64,000 nucleotides of DNA from Paracoccaceae bacterium (lineage in GTDB: Bacteria; Pseudomonadota; Alphaproteobacteria; Rhodobacterales; Rhodobacteraceae). Shown piece after piece: positions 35,863 to 45,345 of the stretch. The stretch is taken from contig JAHRYM010000001.1 in the NCBI GenBank assembly GCA_020622085.1, forward strand, positions 743,117-807,116, read 5' to 3'. Within the stretch, counting starts at the first letter, position 1, and every line of letters starts with the position of its first letter. The notes under the pieces are model-generated. The model was not told the DNA's origin, made no database searches, and saw only the letters and a program-made list of their open reading frames with translations. The position numbers and the translations under genes were made by a program.

Positions 35863-36192
35863 TCAGTCGCTGCGCCGTCCCCTTCGGTTCCGGTCGCCGC
35901 GTTCGCCTTTGTATTCGATCTCGATCACCTGAAGCGTCGCCGGGTGCAGCTTCACCTCGATCCGCTGTCCCGAGGCGTCGGTGCCGTCGATCTCGTAGCA
36001 GCCATCGTCGATCTTGATGCGCCGCACGGTCCATTCGTTGGCGGCCGCCAGGTCTGCGACTGCGCGGCGCGGTTGCCAGTCGGCCATCGGCACGAAGCAA
36101 TCATCACCGGCCTGCGCCGTGCCGGGCAGCATGGCCAGCGCCATGCCGGAACACAGGGCAATGCAGAACAGCAGGGTCGGTGTCTTCGGCAT
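35863..36192 (-). CDS. Exported PepSY-domain protein
   Basis: A 109-aa protein from ATG 36192 with signal peptide (MPKTPTLLFCIALCSGMALAMLPGTAQA). The mature part is a single PepSY domain: WQPRRAVADLAAANEWTVRRIKIDDGCYEIDGTDASGQRIEVKLHPATLQVIEIEYKG in fragments across ~43-100, ending in a basic tail (RGDRNRRGRRSD). Two Cys could form a disulfide. Such genes usually lie beside an OmpR/HK pair, as here, and are among its targets or input modulators. Confidence 0.82.
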   Translation of the reverse strand: MPKTPTLLFCIALCSGMALAMLPGTAQAGDDCFVPMADWQPRRAVADLAAANEWTVRRIKIDDGCYEIDGTDASGQRIEVKLHPATLQVIEIEYKGERGDRNRRGRRSD

Positions 36193-36241
36193 CGGGCATA
36201 CTCCGGCAGCATTCGAGTCGGGGCGAACTTGCCCCGCCCGG

Positions 36242-36290
36242 CTGACACGAAGCTGAAGCGCGGGCATCTGCCGCGTCAGCCTTGCGTCAG
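36242..36290. promoter_or_regulatory. 49-bp symmetric operator, copy 2
   Basis: CTGA at 36242 and 36253 and TCAG at 36276 and 36287, the same spacing as copy 1 (11 bp within pairs, 34 bp between first half-sites). It sits between the divergent PepSY gene (start 36192) and the response regulator gene (start 36347), so it could control both directions. Sequence similarity continues past the TCAG pair (GGCCAAGCA follows in both copies). Confidence 0.65.
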
Positions 36291-36346
36291 GCAGAGAGGC
36301 CAAGCAACATGCGCAAGGCATACCAAGACCGGGGCAATACCGACCC

Positions 36347-37006
36347 ATGCGCATTCTGCTGATCGAGGACGATACCGTTCTGGGCGCCGCCGTGCGCGAC
36401 CAGATTGCGGCCGACGGGCATTCCGTCGATTGGGTGGGGCGGCTTGATGCGGCGGGCGATGCGTTGCGCGTGGCGCCGTTCGATCTGGTGCTGCTTGACC
36501 TCATGCTGCCGGACGGCCGCGGGATCGGGTTCCTGAAGGCGCGGCGGACGCAGGGCGACGTGACGCCGGTGATCATCCTCACCGCGCTTGACCAGGTATC
36601 GGACCGGATCGAGGGGCTGAATGCGGGGGCGGATGATTATCTGGTAAAACCCTTCGATCTGGCCGAGCTTTCGGCGCGGATCGGTTCGGTTGCGCGGCGT
36701 TATTCCGGCAACCCGAACCCCTTGATCGTCCATGGCCCGCTTCAAGTCGATCTGGCGGCGCGCAGCATCCTGCGGGACGGACGGCCGGTGCAGCTTACCG
36801 CCCGGGAATGGGTGCTGTTCGAGGCCTTCCTGTCGCGGCCGGGGCAGATCCTGTCGAAGGCGCAGCTTGAAGACAAGCTTTACGCCTTTGACAGCGGGGT
36901 TGAAAGCAATGCGATCGAGGTGCATGTGAGCCGCCTGCGCAAGAAACTGGGCGCGGCCGTGATCGAGACCGAACGTGGCCTTGGCTACCGCCTTGGGGTG
37001 CCATGA
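36347..37006 (+). CDS. OmpR-family response regulator
   Basis: A 219-aa regulator. Receiver: acidic pair in LLIEDD (residues 7-9), phospho-acceptor Asp51 in LLDLMLPDG, Thr in ILTA and Lys in LVKPFDL. C-terminal winged helix: LTAREWVLFEAFLSRPGQILSKAQLEDKLY and IEVHVSRLRKKLG..ETERGLGYRLG. QseB/PmrA-like in pattern. The ATG overlaps of the kinase gene (4 nt) show coupling. Probably binds the 49-bp elements next to it. Confidence 0.92.
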   Translation: MRILLIEDDTVLGAAVRDQIAADGHSVDWVGRLDAAGDALRVAPFDLVLLDLMLPDGRGIGFLKARRTQGDVTPVIILTALDQVSDRIEGLNAGADDYLVKPFDLAELSARIGSVARRYSGNPNPLIVHGPLQVDLAARSILRDGRPVQLTAREWVLFEAFLSRPGQILSKAQLEDKLYAFDSGVESNAIEVHVSRLRKKLGAAVIETERGLGYRLGVP

Positions 37007-38367
37007 TCATGCCTGCGCAACCGCATGGCCGAAGACCTGCAAGCCTGGAGGCGCGGATCGGTGTTTCGGTCGGGATCCTGCTCGTCGTGCTCTGGATCGG
37101 TGCTGCCCTGGTCACGGCGGCAGTGGTGCGGCGTGAACTCGATCAGGTCTTCGATTCCACGCTTCAGGAAACGGCAGAGCGGCTGTTGCCCCTGGCGGTC
37201 GTGGACATCATCGGCCGCGAGGAGGATGACGTCGTTACCCAGCAGCTTGGCGTGATCCGCGCGCGGGACGAATATTTCACCTATATCGTGCGCGACGATA
37301 CCGGGCGGATCCTGCTGCAATCGCACGCCGCAGACGCGGGAATCTTTCCCCCGTGGGACGGCAGCGGGTTCCGGCTGACCGGGACGCACCGGCTTTTCAG
37401 CGAAGCGGCGCTGAGCGGAACGGTGCGGATCACCGTGGCTGAACCATTGGATCATCGTGCCGCCATTTCCCGCGAAATCCTGTTCGGGCTCGGGCTGCCG
37501 CTTCTGTTGGTGCTGCCGCTGGCTGTGGGGGCCATCGTGCTTGCGGTGCGACGCAGCCTCGCGCCGCTGCGCCGGTTCCGGGCACGGCTCGAGGCGCGGA
37601 GCGCGCGCGACCTCTCGCCGGTGCCACAGGGCGATCTGCCCGCAGAAATCGGCCCGCTTGCGGCAACGCTGAACGCCCTGCTGGCGCGCCTGCAGGCCGC
37701 ATTCGAGGCCGAGCGCAGCTTTGCCGCCAATGCCGCGCATGAATTGCGCACGCCGCTGGCCGGCGCAATCGCCCAGGCGCAGCGGCTGCAGCGCGAAACT
37801 CCGGACGCCGCCGCGCGGCAAAGGGCGGCCGAAATCGAAGCCTCGCTCAAGCGTCTGGCCCGCGTCGCCGAACGGCTGCTTGAACTGGCGCGCGCCGAAG
37901 GGGGGCCGCTGCGCCTTGAGGGCCGGACCACCGACCTGCGCGACGTGGCGCGGATCGTGCTGGATGATCTGGGTCGGCGCGCCGCTCCGGGGCAGATCAG
38001 GGTGACGCTGCCTGATCAGCCTGTCCTGTCGGATCTGGATCCGGATGCCTTCGGCATCCTTTGCCGCAATCTGGTCGAGAATGCCCTGCGCCACGGCACC
38101 GACGGTGCCCCCGTCGATGTCGTGCTTGCAGGGGATGGGCTGTTTCAGGTGTCGAATGAAGGGCCGGTCATTCCGCCCGAAAGCCTGGCGCGGCTGGCAG
38201 AGCGGTTCGAGAGGGGAGGGGCGGGAACCAAGGGCAGCGGGCTTGGCCTTGCCATTGTCGCCGCGATTGCCGAACGGATTTCCGCGCCGCTCCGGCTCGA
38301 TTCGCCGCGCCCGGGACAGGCCACCGGGTTCGAGGCATCGCTGCGCCTGCCTGTGGCGGAAGGCTGA
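37003..38367 (+). CDS. Sensor histidine kinase, partner of the OmpR-type regulator
   Basis: A 454-aa membrane kinase. TM1 ~23-45, a short periplasmic sensor domain (~46-160, with DEYFTYIVRDDTGRILLQSH), TM2 ~165-185, HAMP-like linker, HisKA with phospho-His at ~246 in ANAAHELRTPLAGAIAQAQ, and HATPase (CRNLVENALRHG, GGAGTKGSGLGLAIV). QseC/PmrB-like arrangement. The ligand is unknown; the neighbouring periplasmic PepSY and flavin proteins hint at metal or redox stress. Confidence 0.92.
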   Translation: MIMPAQPHGRRPASLEARIGVSVGILLVVLWIGAALVTAAVVRRELDQVFDSTLQETAERLLPLAVVDIIGREEDDVVTQQLGVIRARDEYFTYIVRDDTGRILLQSHAADAGIFPPWDGSGFRLTGTHRLFSEAALSGTVRITVAEPLDHRAAISREILFGLGLPLLLVLPLAVGAIVLAVRRSLAPLRRFRARLEARSARDLSPVPQGDLPAEIGPLAATLNALLARLQAAFEAERSFAANAAHELRTPLAGAIAQAQRLQRETPDAAARQRAAEIEASLKRLARVAERLLELARAEGGPLRLEGRTTDLRDVARIVLDDLGRRAAPGQIRVTLPDQPVLSDLDPDAFGILCRNLVENALRHGTDGAPVDVVLAGDGLFQVSNEGPVIPPESLARLAERFERGGAGTKGSGLGLAIVAAIAERISAPLRLDSPRPGQATGFEASLRLPVAEG

Positions 38368-38398
38368 ACGCGGGTGCTGGCGCGTCCGGCAGGGCGCA

Positions 38399-38794
38399 TC
38401 AGTCCGGCACGGTGTCTTCCGCCGTTTCCTTCGGCGGATCGGCGCCTTCGGCGGCGGCGTTCGGCAGATTGGCGGAACCCTTCGCCCGGTCCCGGTGGAG
38501 CGCTGCACGACCAAGCAGCAGATAGGTGGCGGGTGTCGTCACGATGACGAAGATGCCGATCAGGGCCTCGTGCAGGACGGGGCGGGAGTCGAGCCAGGAA
38601 AACAGCAGCATCGACCCCAGCACGATCGCGCCGATCCCCCAGCTTGTGCCCAGTGTCGGCGCATGGAGCCGGTCGTAGAACAGGCGCAGCCGCAACAATC
38701 CGATCGTGCCCAGAAGTGCCAGGCTGCTGCCGGCCACTACCAGGAAGGCCACGGGCAGCGCGATCCAGAGGGGGATGTCCGCCAGATGGTTCAT
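38399..38794 (-). CDS. mrpG: Mrp Na+/H+ antiporter subunit G
   Basis: A 131-aa protein from ATG 38794 overlapping the F stop by 4 nt. Three TM helices with the MnhG/MrpG pattern [25 protein letters not shown]. The C-terminus has a ~35-residue polar acidic tail. Last gene of the mrp operon. Also called phaG in rhizobia. Confidence 0.9.
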   Translation of the reverse strand: MNHLADIPLWIALPVAFLVVAGSSLALLGTIGLLRLRLFYDRLHAPTLGTSWGIGAIVLGSMLLFSWLDSRPVLHEALIGIFVIVTTPATYLLLGRAALHRDRAKGSANLPNAAAEGADPPKETAEDTVPD

Positions 38795-39072
38795 TCGATG
38801 ACCTCGCCACGCAGCAGGAACTTGGCCATCGCCACCGTCGTGACGAAGCCAAGCGCGCCGATGACCAGCGCCGCTTCGAAAAAGAACAGGCTGCCGGAGC
38901 GCATCCCGGTCACAAGGAACAGCAGCATGGCGATGACGTAAAGTGAATCGAGCCCCAGCACCCGGTCCTGCGCGCGCGGGCCGCGCAGGACGCAAAGGCA
39001 GGCAATGCAGGCAGCAAGCCCGAGGGTGATCTGCGCATAAAGGAGTGCCAGGGTGAGGAGGATTTCGCTCAT
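38791..39072 (-). CDS. mrpF: Mrp Na+/H+ antiporter subunit F
   Basis: A 93-aa protein with three TM helices and the MrpF motif [20 protein letters not shown]. Overlaps subunits E and G by 4 nt each. Confidence 0.9.
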   Translation of the reverse strand: MSEILLTLALLYAQITLGLAACIACLCVLRGPRAQDRVLGLDSLYVIAMLLFLVTGMRSGSLFFFEAALVIGALGFVTTVAMAKFLLRGEVIE

Positions 39073-39557
39073 TGGAAGATCTCCATCAGGGGGGTGGCAT
39101 AGCGTCGGAGGATCTCGTCGCGCTGGGCGGCCTCGTCCGTCAGGTCGAAGATATGCAGGATCAGAACGCCGCTCTTGCGGTCATGTTCGATCCAGGCGGT
39201 GCCGGGCGTCGCGGTGATGATCATGGACAGGATCGCAAGGCCGGTCGGGTCGCGCAGTTCCAGCGGGATGCGGATGAAGCCCGATCGACGAGTGCCGCGC
39301 CGTCCGTTCGTCAGGATCAGACGCGCTACCGCGATGTTAGACCTCAGGATGTCCCAGGGAACCACGACCCCGAGCCTGAGCGCAGGGATCCAGCGGCGGA
39401 TCCGGGGGCGGTCGGGTTTCAGCGCGGCCATCGCCCGGCCCGCGATCAGCGCGATGGCGGTGCCCAGCAGCAGATGACCCGGCGAGAAGCGCGTGAGCAA
39501 CAGCCACATGCCGACGAGGGCAAGCGAGAGCAGCGGATGGGGAACCAACCGTCCCAT
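39069..39557 (-). CDS. mrpE: Mrp Na+/H+ antiporter subunit E
   Basis: A 162-aa protein from ATG 39557. Two N-terminal TM helices, then the MrpE pattern [18 protein letters not shown] and [26 protein letters not shown]. The start overlaps the D-subunit stop by 1 nt (TGATG). Confidence 0.9.
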   Translation of the reverse strand: MGRLVPHPLLSLALVGMWLLLTRFSPGHLLLGTAIALIAGRAMAALKPDRPRIRRWIPALRLGVVVPWDILRSNIAVARLILTNGRRGTRRSGFIRIPLELRDPTGLAILSMIITATPGTAWIEHDRKSGVLILHIFDLTDEAAQRDEILRRYATPLMEIFQ

Positions 39558-41182
39558 CACGGCGCCCCCGATCCGGTTGCGACGCGCGGTGCCGTGGCGA
39601 CGGTTTCGATATAGGGAAGCGGGTTGAGGAGTGCCTCGGCGGTCTCGGAGAGATAGGTCATCGTGTCCTGCGCCTTGACGGACATGACGATTCCCATTGC
39701 GACCAGGGCGATGACCGGCGCGATTTCGAGAGCCAGAACCTTGGGCACCGTGACGTCCACGCCCCAGAAGCTCTGGATGCCGACGCGCACCAGCCCGACA
39801 AGGGTGGCAAATCCCGACAGGAGCAAGAGCGCCATGAAGCCCCAGGTCACAGCCGGGATGTCGCCCGAGGTGCCGATGGCGGCCGAAAGGATCGCAAACT
39901 TGCCGATGAAGCCTGAAAGCGGCGGCAGGCCGGCCAGCGCCAGCAGGCAGGCACCGAAGCAAAGGCCAAGGACGGTCATGGTGGCCGGTATCGCAAGGCC
40001 CGCCTCGGGGTCTTCATCTTCGCTCTCTTCATGGCCCCAGGCATCGGCGGTGAGTGCGAGCATGGCGGCGATACCGCCGTCCTCGCGGCTCATCGGCTCA
40101 AGCAGAAGGAACAGCGCGGCGACGGCGAGGGTCGAGCTGACCATGTAGAAAAGCCCGCCGGCAAGCATTTCGGTGCTGCCGCCCGCAAGGGCAAAGCCGG
40201 TGACGGCCAGCAGCGTGCCCGAAGAGATCAGCACCAGATGCGCGGCCATCCGCCCAAGCCCCTGCGAGGCGAGAACGCCAAGAAGCCCGAAGACAATGGT
40301 GGCCATGCCGCCTGCGACCAGAACTTCGGCACCGAGCCCCGCCGAGACGCCTGCACTGGCCCCGAACAGCATCAGCCCGAGCCGGATGATCACATAGACG
40401 CCGACCTTGGTCATTATGGCAAACATCGCGGCCACTGGCGCGGCCCCCGCCATGTAGGTGGTGGGCAGCCAGAACGACAGCGGCCAGATCCCCGCCTTGA
40501 CAAGGAAGGCCAGCCCCAGCACCGCCGCGCCCGCATGCAGAAGCGGCAGGTCAGCCGTGGGCAACGCCGGGATCAGCACCGCCAGATGTGCCATGTTCAG
40601 CGTGCCGGTGATGCCGTAGATCAGGCTGACCCCGATCAGGAACAGCAGCGACGCGGCCAGGTTGATGGCGATGTAGTGCAACCCCGCGCGCACCCGAAGC
40701 TGGCCGCCTCCATGCAGCAAGAGCCCGTAGGAGGCCGCCAGCAGAACCTCGAAGAAGACGAAAAGGTTGAACAGGTCGCCGGTCAGGAAAGCGCCGTTCA
40801 ACCCCATCAGCAGGAACTGAAAGAGCGCGTGGAACCGCTGCCCCTGCCGGTGCCAGGCGGCTGCGGAGTAGACCATCGCAGGAAGGGCCAGAAGCGCCAC
40901 CAGAACCAGCATCATCGCCGACATGCGGTCCAGCACCAGCACGATGCCGAAGGGCGCCTGCCAGTCGCCCAGCAGATAGATCCCTATGTCGCTGTCGCCC
41001 GGCAGCCGGTTGCCCTTGGCCAGGTTCAGAAGCTCGATCGAAACGGCAAGAAGCGCCACGGTCGACGCGATCCCCAGTGTCAGCTTGGCCCGCCGCTGCC
41101 TTTCGTCGTAAAGCAGCATCAGCGCCCCCGTGATGAACGGGATCAGGATCGGTGCCATGATCAGGTGCTGGGGCGCGGGCAT
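39557..41182 (-). CDS. mrpD: Mrp Na+/H+ antiporter subunit D (NuoN/M-like)
   Basis: A 541-aa polytopic protein of the complex I antiporter-like family, from ATG 41182. Conserved segments: LTGDLFNLFVFFEVLLAASYGLLLHG and FLVKAGIWPLSFWLPTTYMAGAAPVAAMFA, with the membrane Lys and Glu used in proton transfer. It is one of the two large ion-translocating subunits of Mrp. Overlaps subunit C by 1 nt. Confidence 0.93.
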   Translation of the reverse strand: MPAPQHLIMAPILIPFITGALMLLYDERQRRAKLTLGIASTVALLAVSIELLNLAKGNRLPGDSDIGIYLLGDWQAPFGIVLVLDRMSAMMLVLVALLALPAMVYSAAAWHRQGQRFHALFQFLLMGLNGAFLTGDLFNLFVFFEVLLAASYGLLLHGGGQLRVRAGLHYIAINLAASLLFLIGVSLIYGITGTLNMAHLAVLIPALPTADLPLLHAGAAVLGLAFLVKAGIWPLSFWLPTTYMAGAAPVAAMFAIMTKVGVYVIIRLGLMLFGASAGVSAGLGAEVLVAGGMATIVFGLLGVLASQGLGRMAAHLVLISSGTLLAVTGFALAGGSTEMLAGGLFYMVSSTLAVAALFLLLEPMSREDGGIAAMLALTADAWGHEESEDEDPEAGLAIPATMTVLGLCFGACLLALAGLPPLSGFIGKFAILSAAIGTSGDIPAVTWGFMALLLLSGFATLVGLVRVGIQSFWGVDVTVPKVLALEIAPVIALVAMGIVMSVKAQDTMTYLSETAEALLNPLPYIETVATAPRVATGSGAP

Positions 41183-41529
41183 CAGGCGTCGGGCTCCCGT
41201 CCGTCGACATGGTCGGTGCCGGTCAGGCCGCGCGCGGCCATCATCACCACCAGAAACAGGGCCGTGGTGGCAAAGCTGATGACGATTGCCGTCAACACCA
41301 GCGCCTGCGGCAGAGGGTCGGCGTATAGCTCGGGGTTGACGAGGCCGCCGCGGGGCAGGATCGGCGGCTGCGCCAGCGTCAGCCGCCCCATCGAGAAGAT
41401 GAACAGGTTGACCGCATAGGAAAGCAGGCAAAGCCCGGTGATCACCTGGAATGTCCGCGGCCGCAGGATCAGCCAGACCCCCGAGGCGGTCAGGATGCCG
41501 ATGGCCAGGGACAGCACAAGCTCCATCAT
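41182..41529 (-). CDS. mrpC: Mrp Na+/H+ antiporter subunit C (NuoK-like)
   Basis: A 115-aa protein with three TM helices, NuoK-like, start MMELVLSLAIGILTASGVWLIL. Family segments include GLCLLSYAVNLFIFSMG and DPLPQALVLTAIVISFATTALFLV. Two adjacent ATGs (41529, 41526) are possible starts. It overlaps both the fused AB subunit and subunit D. Confidence 0.92.
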   Translation of the reverse strand: MMELVLSLAIGILTASGVWLILRPRTFQVITGLCLLSYAVNLFIFSMGRLTLAQPPILPRGGLVNPELYADPLPQALVLTAIVISFATTALFLVVMMAARGLTGTDHVDGREPDA

Positions 41530-44411
41530 TCGGCCACCCCTTGCTTGCGGTTCGGGGTTTCCTGTGCCGCGCCGCGACCGGCGCGCAGCGACTGGTGGGC
41601 AATGGCGATCAGCATCAGCACCGTCGCGCCCACCACCAGCGCAAAGATCCCCAGATCGAACAGCATGGCCGTGGCCACCGGAACCTGTCCGATCAGTGGC
41701 AGTTGGACATATTGGGCATGGGTCGTCAGGAATGGATAACCGAAAAGCCAGGCCCCCATGCCGGTCAGCCCCGCGAACAGCAGGCCCGCGCCCATCCAGC
41801 GGATCGGCAGGATGATCAGTCGCGCCTCCAGCGAGCGGACACTGGTGGCGATGTATTGCAGCAGAAGGCCGATCGCCAGGGTCACGCCGCCCGAAAATCC
41901 GCCGCCCGGAAGGTCGTGGCCGCGCAGGAAGAAATAGGCGGCGAGCATGATCATCACCGGAAACATCCACTGCATCAGGACGGCGGGAACGAACATCTGC
42001 TCCTTCAGGTCCAGGGGTTCGGATGTCTGCTGGCGGGGGGTGTCCACGCTTTCGGCTGCGGGGCGGAACCGCCTGAGCAGGGCATAGACGCTCAGCCCCA
42101 CGATCGCCAGGACCGTGATTTCGCCGAGCGTATCGAAGGCGCGGAAGTCGACCAGGATCACGTTGACGACATTTGTGCCGCCGCCCTCGTGATAGGCGTT
42201 GCGCAGGAACCAGTCGCCTATGTTCCGGATGGCGGGCCGGGTCATCACCACAAAGGCGATGGCCGCCATTCCCAGGCCGGCGGCAAGAGCGATGCCCAGG
42301 TCGCGCAGCCGCCGGATCCGGGCAGCCACCAGCCTGTCGCCCGGTATTTCCTCGTTGCGTTTGGGCAGCCACCTGAGCCCGAGCAGCAGCAGAACGCTGG
42401 TCGTGGTCTCGACCAGCAATTGCGTCACTGCAAGATCGGGTGCCGAGAACCAGGCAAAGGTCAGGCAGGTGACAAGCCCGGCGCCCCCCAGGAGGATCAG
42501 CGCGGCAAAGCGGTGATACTTGGCCTGCCAGGCCGCGCCGACGGCACAGGCGCTGCCGACCAGCCACATCAGGGCAAAGGCCGGATCGAGCGGGGTGGAA
42601 TGCCGTTGGGGCCCCAGTTGCAGCGCGCCCAGGAGTGGCACCGTGGCAAATGCGATGGCGACGAGCACCATAAGGCGCATCTGCGTCTGCAAGCGTTCGG
42701 TGCCCAGCAGCCGGTGCAGCAGGCGCGGCCATTTCCAGCTGAGCACGAGCAGGGCGGCGTCGAAGATGTCGCGTCCGCGCAACCTGTGCAGCAGCGGCGG
42801 GCCTTCGGGGCCCTTCGCAATCCATTCCGACAAAAGCAGATAGAGGCCCGTGCCGACCACCATGGCGATGAGGCTCATCATCAGGGGCATGTTGAACCCG
42901 TGCCAGAGCGCAATGCTGTAGTAGGGCGTATCCGGCCCCGTGACCGATTGCGCGGCCATGTTCAGGACCGGGCCCAGCGACAGGCCGGGCACAATGCCGA
43001 CGACGAGACAGGTCAGCACCAGGAATTCGACCGGCAGGCGCATCCAGGATACCGGTTCACGGGGCTCACGCGGAAGGTCCAGAGCGGGCGGGCCGAAGAA
43101 CACCTGCATGATGAAGCGCAGCGAATAGGCAACGGCAAGGATGCTTCCTGCAAGCGCCAGATAGGGCAGGTTGTTGTCGAGCCAGGTGCCGTTATGCCAG
43201 CCCACGGCCTCGGCAAAGAACATCTCTTTCGACAGGAAGCCGTTCAGCAGCGGCACCCCCGCCATCGCGGCCGAGGCGACGATGGCCAGCGTCCCGGTAT
43301 AGGGCATGGACCGCATCAGCCCCGACAGGCGGCGCAGGTCGCGAGTGCCGGTTTCATGGTCGATGATCCCCGCCGCCATGAACAGCGAGGCCTTGAAGAC
43401 CGCGTGGTTGGCGATGTGGAAGATCGCGGCGACGATGGCCCCCGTGCTGCCGATCCCGGCGAGCGCGGTGATCAGGCCCAGGTGGCTGATCGTCGAATAG
43501 GCCAGGAGGCCCTTCAGGTCATGGCGGAACAGCGCCATCATCGCGCCGATCACCAGCGTGGCCATGCCGGTGCCGGTGACGGCAAGGAACCAGGCTTCGG
43601 TCCCGCCGAGCGCGGGCGAGAAGCGCACCAGAAGGAAGGCCCCGGCCTTGACCATGGTGGCGGAATGGAGAAAGGCCGAAACAGGCGTCGGCGCGGCCAT
43701 GGCGCCGGGCAGCCAGAAATGGAAAGGGAACTGCGCCGACTTGGTGAAGGCCCCGATCAGGAACAGGCCAAGGATCGCCGGATATAGCGGATGCGCCCGG
43801 ATCAGATCGCCAGATCCGAGAACCACATCAAGGTCATAGCTGCCGACGACATGGCCAAGCATCAGCATCGCCGCCAGAAGGCAGACCCCGCCCAGCGCCG
43901 TGACGATCAGCGCCATCCGTGCGCCGTCCCGCGCCGCGGGGTTCTGATACCAGTAGCCGATCAGAAGGAAGGAAAGGAGGCTTGTCAGCTCCCAGAAGAC
44001 GACAAGCATGATGATATTGCCCGAGACCAGTATCCCTATCATCGCGCCGGTGAATGCCAGCAGGAAGGCATAGAACCGCGGCACCGGATCGGCCTTCGAC
44101 AGGTAATAGCGGGCATAAAGCACGACCAGAAGGCCGATCCCCAGCACGAGGCCCACGAACATCCAGGCAAAGCCGTCGATGCGGATGGAGAGGTTGAGCC
44201 GCAGCGCCGGAATCCAGTTGATCACCGCGTGCAGGCTCCGGCCTTCGCTGATCGGCGGATAGATGGCGACCAGCAGCACCAGCCCGCCGAAGAACACCAG
44301 GCCCGCGATCCATGCGGCGGCGTTTCTGGCATTCACGGATATCGTCGAGACGGCGATCGCGCCGATGAAGGGCAACAGAATGAGGATGAGGACAAGGTTC
44401 TGTTCGATCAT
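41526..44411 (-). CDS. mrpA: Mrp Na+/H+ antiporter fused subunit A/B
   Basis: A 961-aa protein. The N-terminal ~780 residues are MrpA (NuoL-like; VVFWELTSLLSFLLIGYWYQ, AFTKSAQFPFHFWLPGAMAAPTPVSAFLHSATMVKAG). The C-terminal part contains the MrpB-type domain (QMFVPAVLMQWMFPVMIMLAAYFFLRGHDLPGGGFSGG). No separate B gene is present, so this is the fused PhaAB-type (six-gene, group 2) Mrp found in Alphaproteobacteria. Mrp exchanges Na+ for H+ and supports salt and alkali tolerance. First gene of the operon; 270 bp of non-coding DNA lie upstream, with no recognisable motif. Confidence 0.95.
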   Translation of the reverse strand: MIEQNLVLILILLPFIGAIAVSTISVNARNAAAWIAGLVFFGGLVLLVAIYPPISEGRSLHAVINWIPALRLNLSIRIDGFAWMFVGLVLGIGLLVVLYARYYLSKADPVPRFYAFLLAFTGAMIGILVSGNIIMLVVFWELTSLLSFLLIGYWYQNPAARDGARMALIVTALGGVCLLAAMLMLGHVVGSYDLDVVLGSGDLIRAHPLYPAILGLFLIGAFTKSAQFPFHFWLPGAMAAPTPVSAFLHSATMVKAGAFLLVRFSPALGGTEAWFLAVTGTGMATLVIGAMMALFRHDLKGLLAYSTISHLGLITALAGIGSTGAIVAAIFHIANHAVFKASLFMAAGIIDHETGTRDLRRLSGLMRSMPYTGTLAIVASAAMAGVPLLNGFLSKEMFFAEAVGWHNGTWLDNNLPYLALAGSILAVAYSLRFIMQVFFGPPALDLPREPREPVSWMRLPVEFLVLTCLVVGIVPGLSLGPVLNMAAQSVTGPDTPYYSIALWHGFNMPLMMSLIAMVVGTGLYLLLSEWIAKGPEGPPLLHRLRGRDIFDAALLVLSWKWPRLLHRLLGTERLQTQMRLMVLVAIAFATVPLLGALQLGPQRHSTPLDPAFALMWLVGSACAVGAAWQAKYHRFAALILLGGAGLVTCLTFAWFSAPDLAVTQLLVETTTSVLLLLGLRWLPKRNEEIPGDRLVAARIRRLRDLGIALAAGLGMAAIAFVVMTRPAIRNIGDWFLRNAYHEGGGTNVVNVILVDFRAFDTLGEITVLAIVGLSVYALLRRFRPAAESVDTPRQQTSEPLDLKEQMFVPAVLMQWMFPVMIMLAAYFFLRGHDLPGGGFSGGVTLAIGLLLQYIATSVRSLEARLIILPIRWMGAGLLFAGLTGMGAWLFGYPFLTTHAQYVQLPLIGQVPVATAMLFDLGIFALVVGATVLMLIAIAHQSLRAGRGAAQETPNRKQGVAE

Positions 44412-44681
44412 TCCGGCGGCGGGGTTCGGTCTTGAAGGGCGAGATGGCGGTGGATGTGGTCGGGCGGCAATCTCCCCGGCCTGCGCTGCGCGGGTCCGAT
44501 GGCGGACGGGTGCGGTGCGCAGCTTGCGGAAATGGCCGGAAGGGTCGATGCCCCTAGGTGAAAGGGAAATGCCACCGAGATCAACCCCGAAGCAGAGGAT
44601 TTGGTGTGGGGACCGGCATTTTCATGGTCGCAAGATATGCGGGACGCCAGTTGCCGCGCCCCGCATGGCCGTTCGATGCCG

Positions 44682-45308
44682 TCAGCCCGTGCCTTCCAGC
44701 CGGACGAGGCTCCCGTCGGCAAGGGGGCGCTGAAGTTTTCGCGCCTCGGGCCAGGGGGCAAGCATCCATTGCGCCCATTCGTCCGGCGCGGAAAGGATCA
44801 CCGGCATGGCCTTGGGGTGGACGGCGCCCACCTCGGCATTGGGCGGGCAGGTCAGGAAGGCGAATAGATCGTCGGTGGTTTCGCCGTCGCGCAGCTTGCG
44901 GATGCTGGTCCAGCCCCGGACATGCAGCCCGGCAAGAAACGCCGGGTCGCCGTTCCTTGGCGCAAACCAGACATTGGTGCCGCCTGCGGGCTCGGCAAAT
45001 CTGTCGAGAGGCACGAGGCAGCGGTGCGCCGGGTCAAGCCAGCGGCGCCAGTGCGGCGAGCCGAGGTTGCGCACATTGGTCACACCGCGATCGATGCCGC
45101 TCTTGCCGTGGAACTGCGGCGGGCTTGGCAGGCCCCAGCGTGCCATGGCAAGCGCCATGCCCGGGCCATCAGCCCGGACGATGGCGGCAGGACGATCGGG
45201 GTAGATATCTGCCGGGCCGAGGTTGCCGGTCAGATCCTGCCAGGGCAGATCGGAAAAGACCCGGCGCATGGCCTCTTTCGCCGTGGTCTGGTTGAAGAGG
45301 TTGCACAT
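44682..45308 (-). CDS. SRAP domain protein (YedK/HMCES family)
   Basis: A 208-aa protein with the invariant N-terminal Met-Cys (Cys2 forms a thiazolidine link with abasic sites after Met removal), ARWGLPSP, NVRNLGSPHWRRWL, and VHPKAMPVIL (active-site His). SRAP proteins protect abasic sites in single-stranded DNA. The N-terminus MCNLFN is the usual family start. It lies downstream of the ABC transporter genes on the same strand, with 37 bp between. Confidence 0.92.
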   Translation of the reverse strand: MCNLFNQTTAKEAMRRVFSDLPWQDLTGNLGPADIYPDRPAAIVRADGPGMALAMARWGLPSPPQFHGKSGIDRGVTNVRNLGSPHWRRWLDPAHRCLVPLDRFAEPAGGTNVWFAPRNGDPAFLAGLHVRGWTSIRKLRDGETTDDLFAFLTCPPNAEVGAVHPKAMPVILSAPDEWAQWMLAPWPEARKLQRPLADGSLVRLEGTG

Positions 45309-45345
45309 GGTCTTCTCCCCGTCGGCCTTGCACGCGGCAGCCCGC

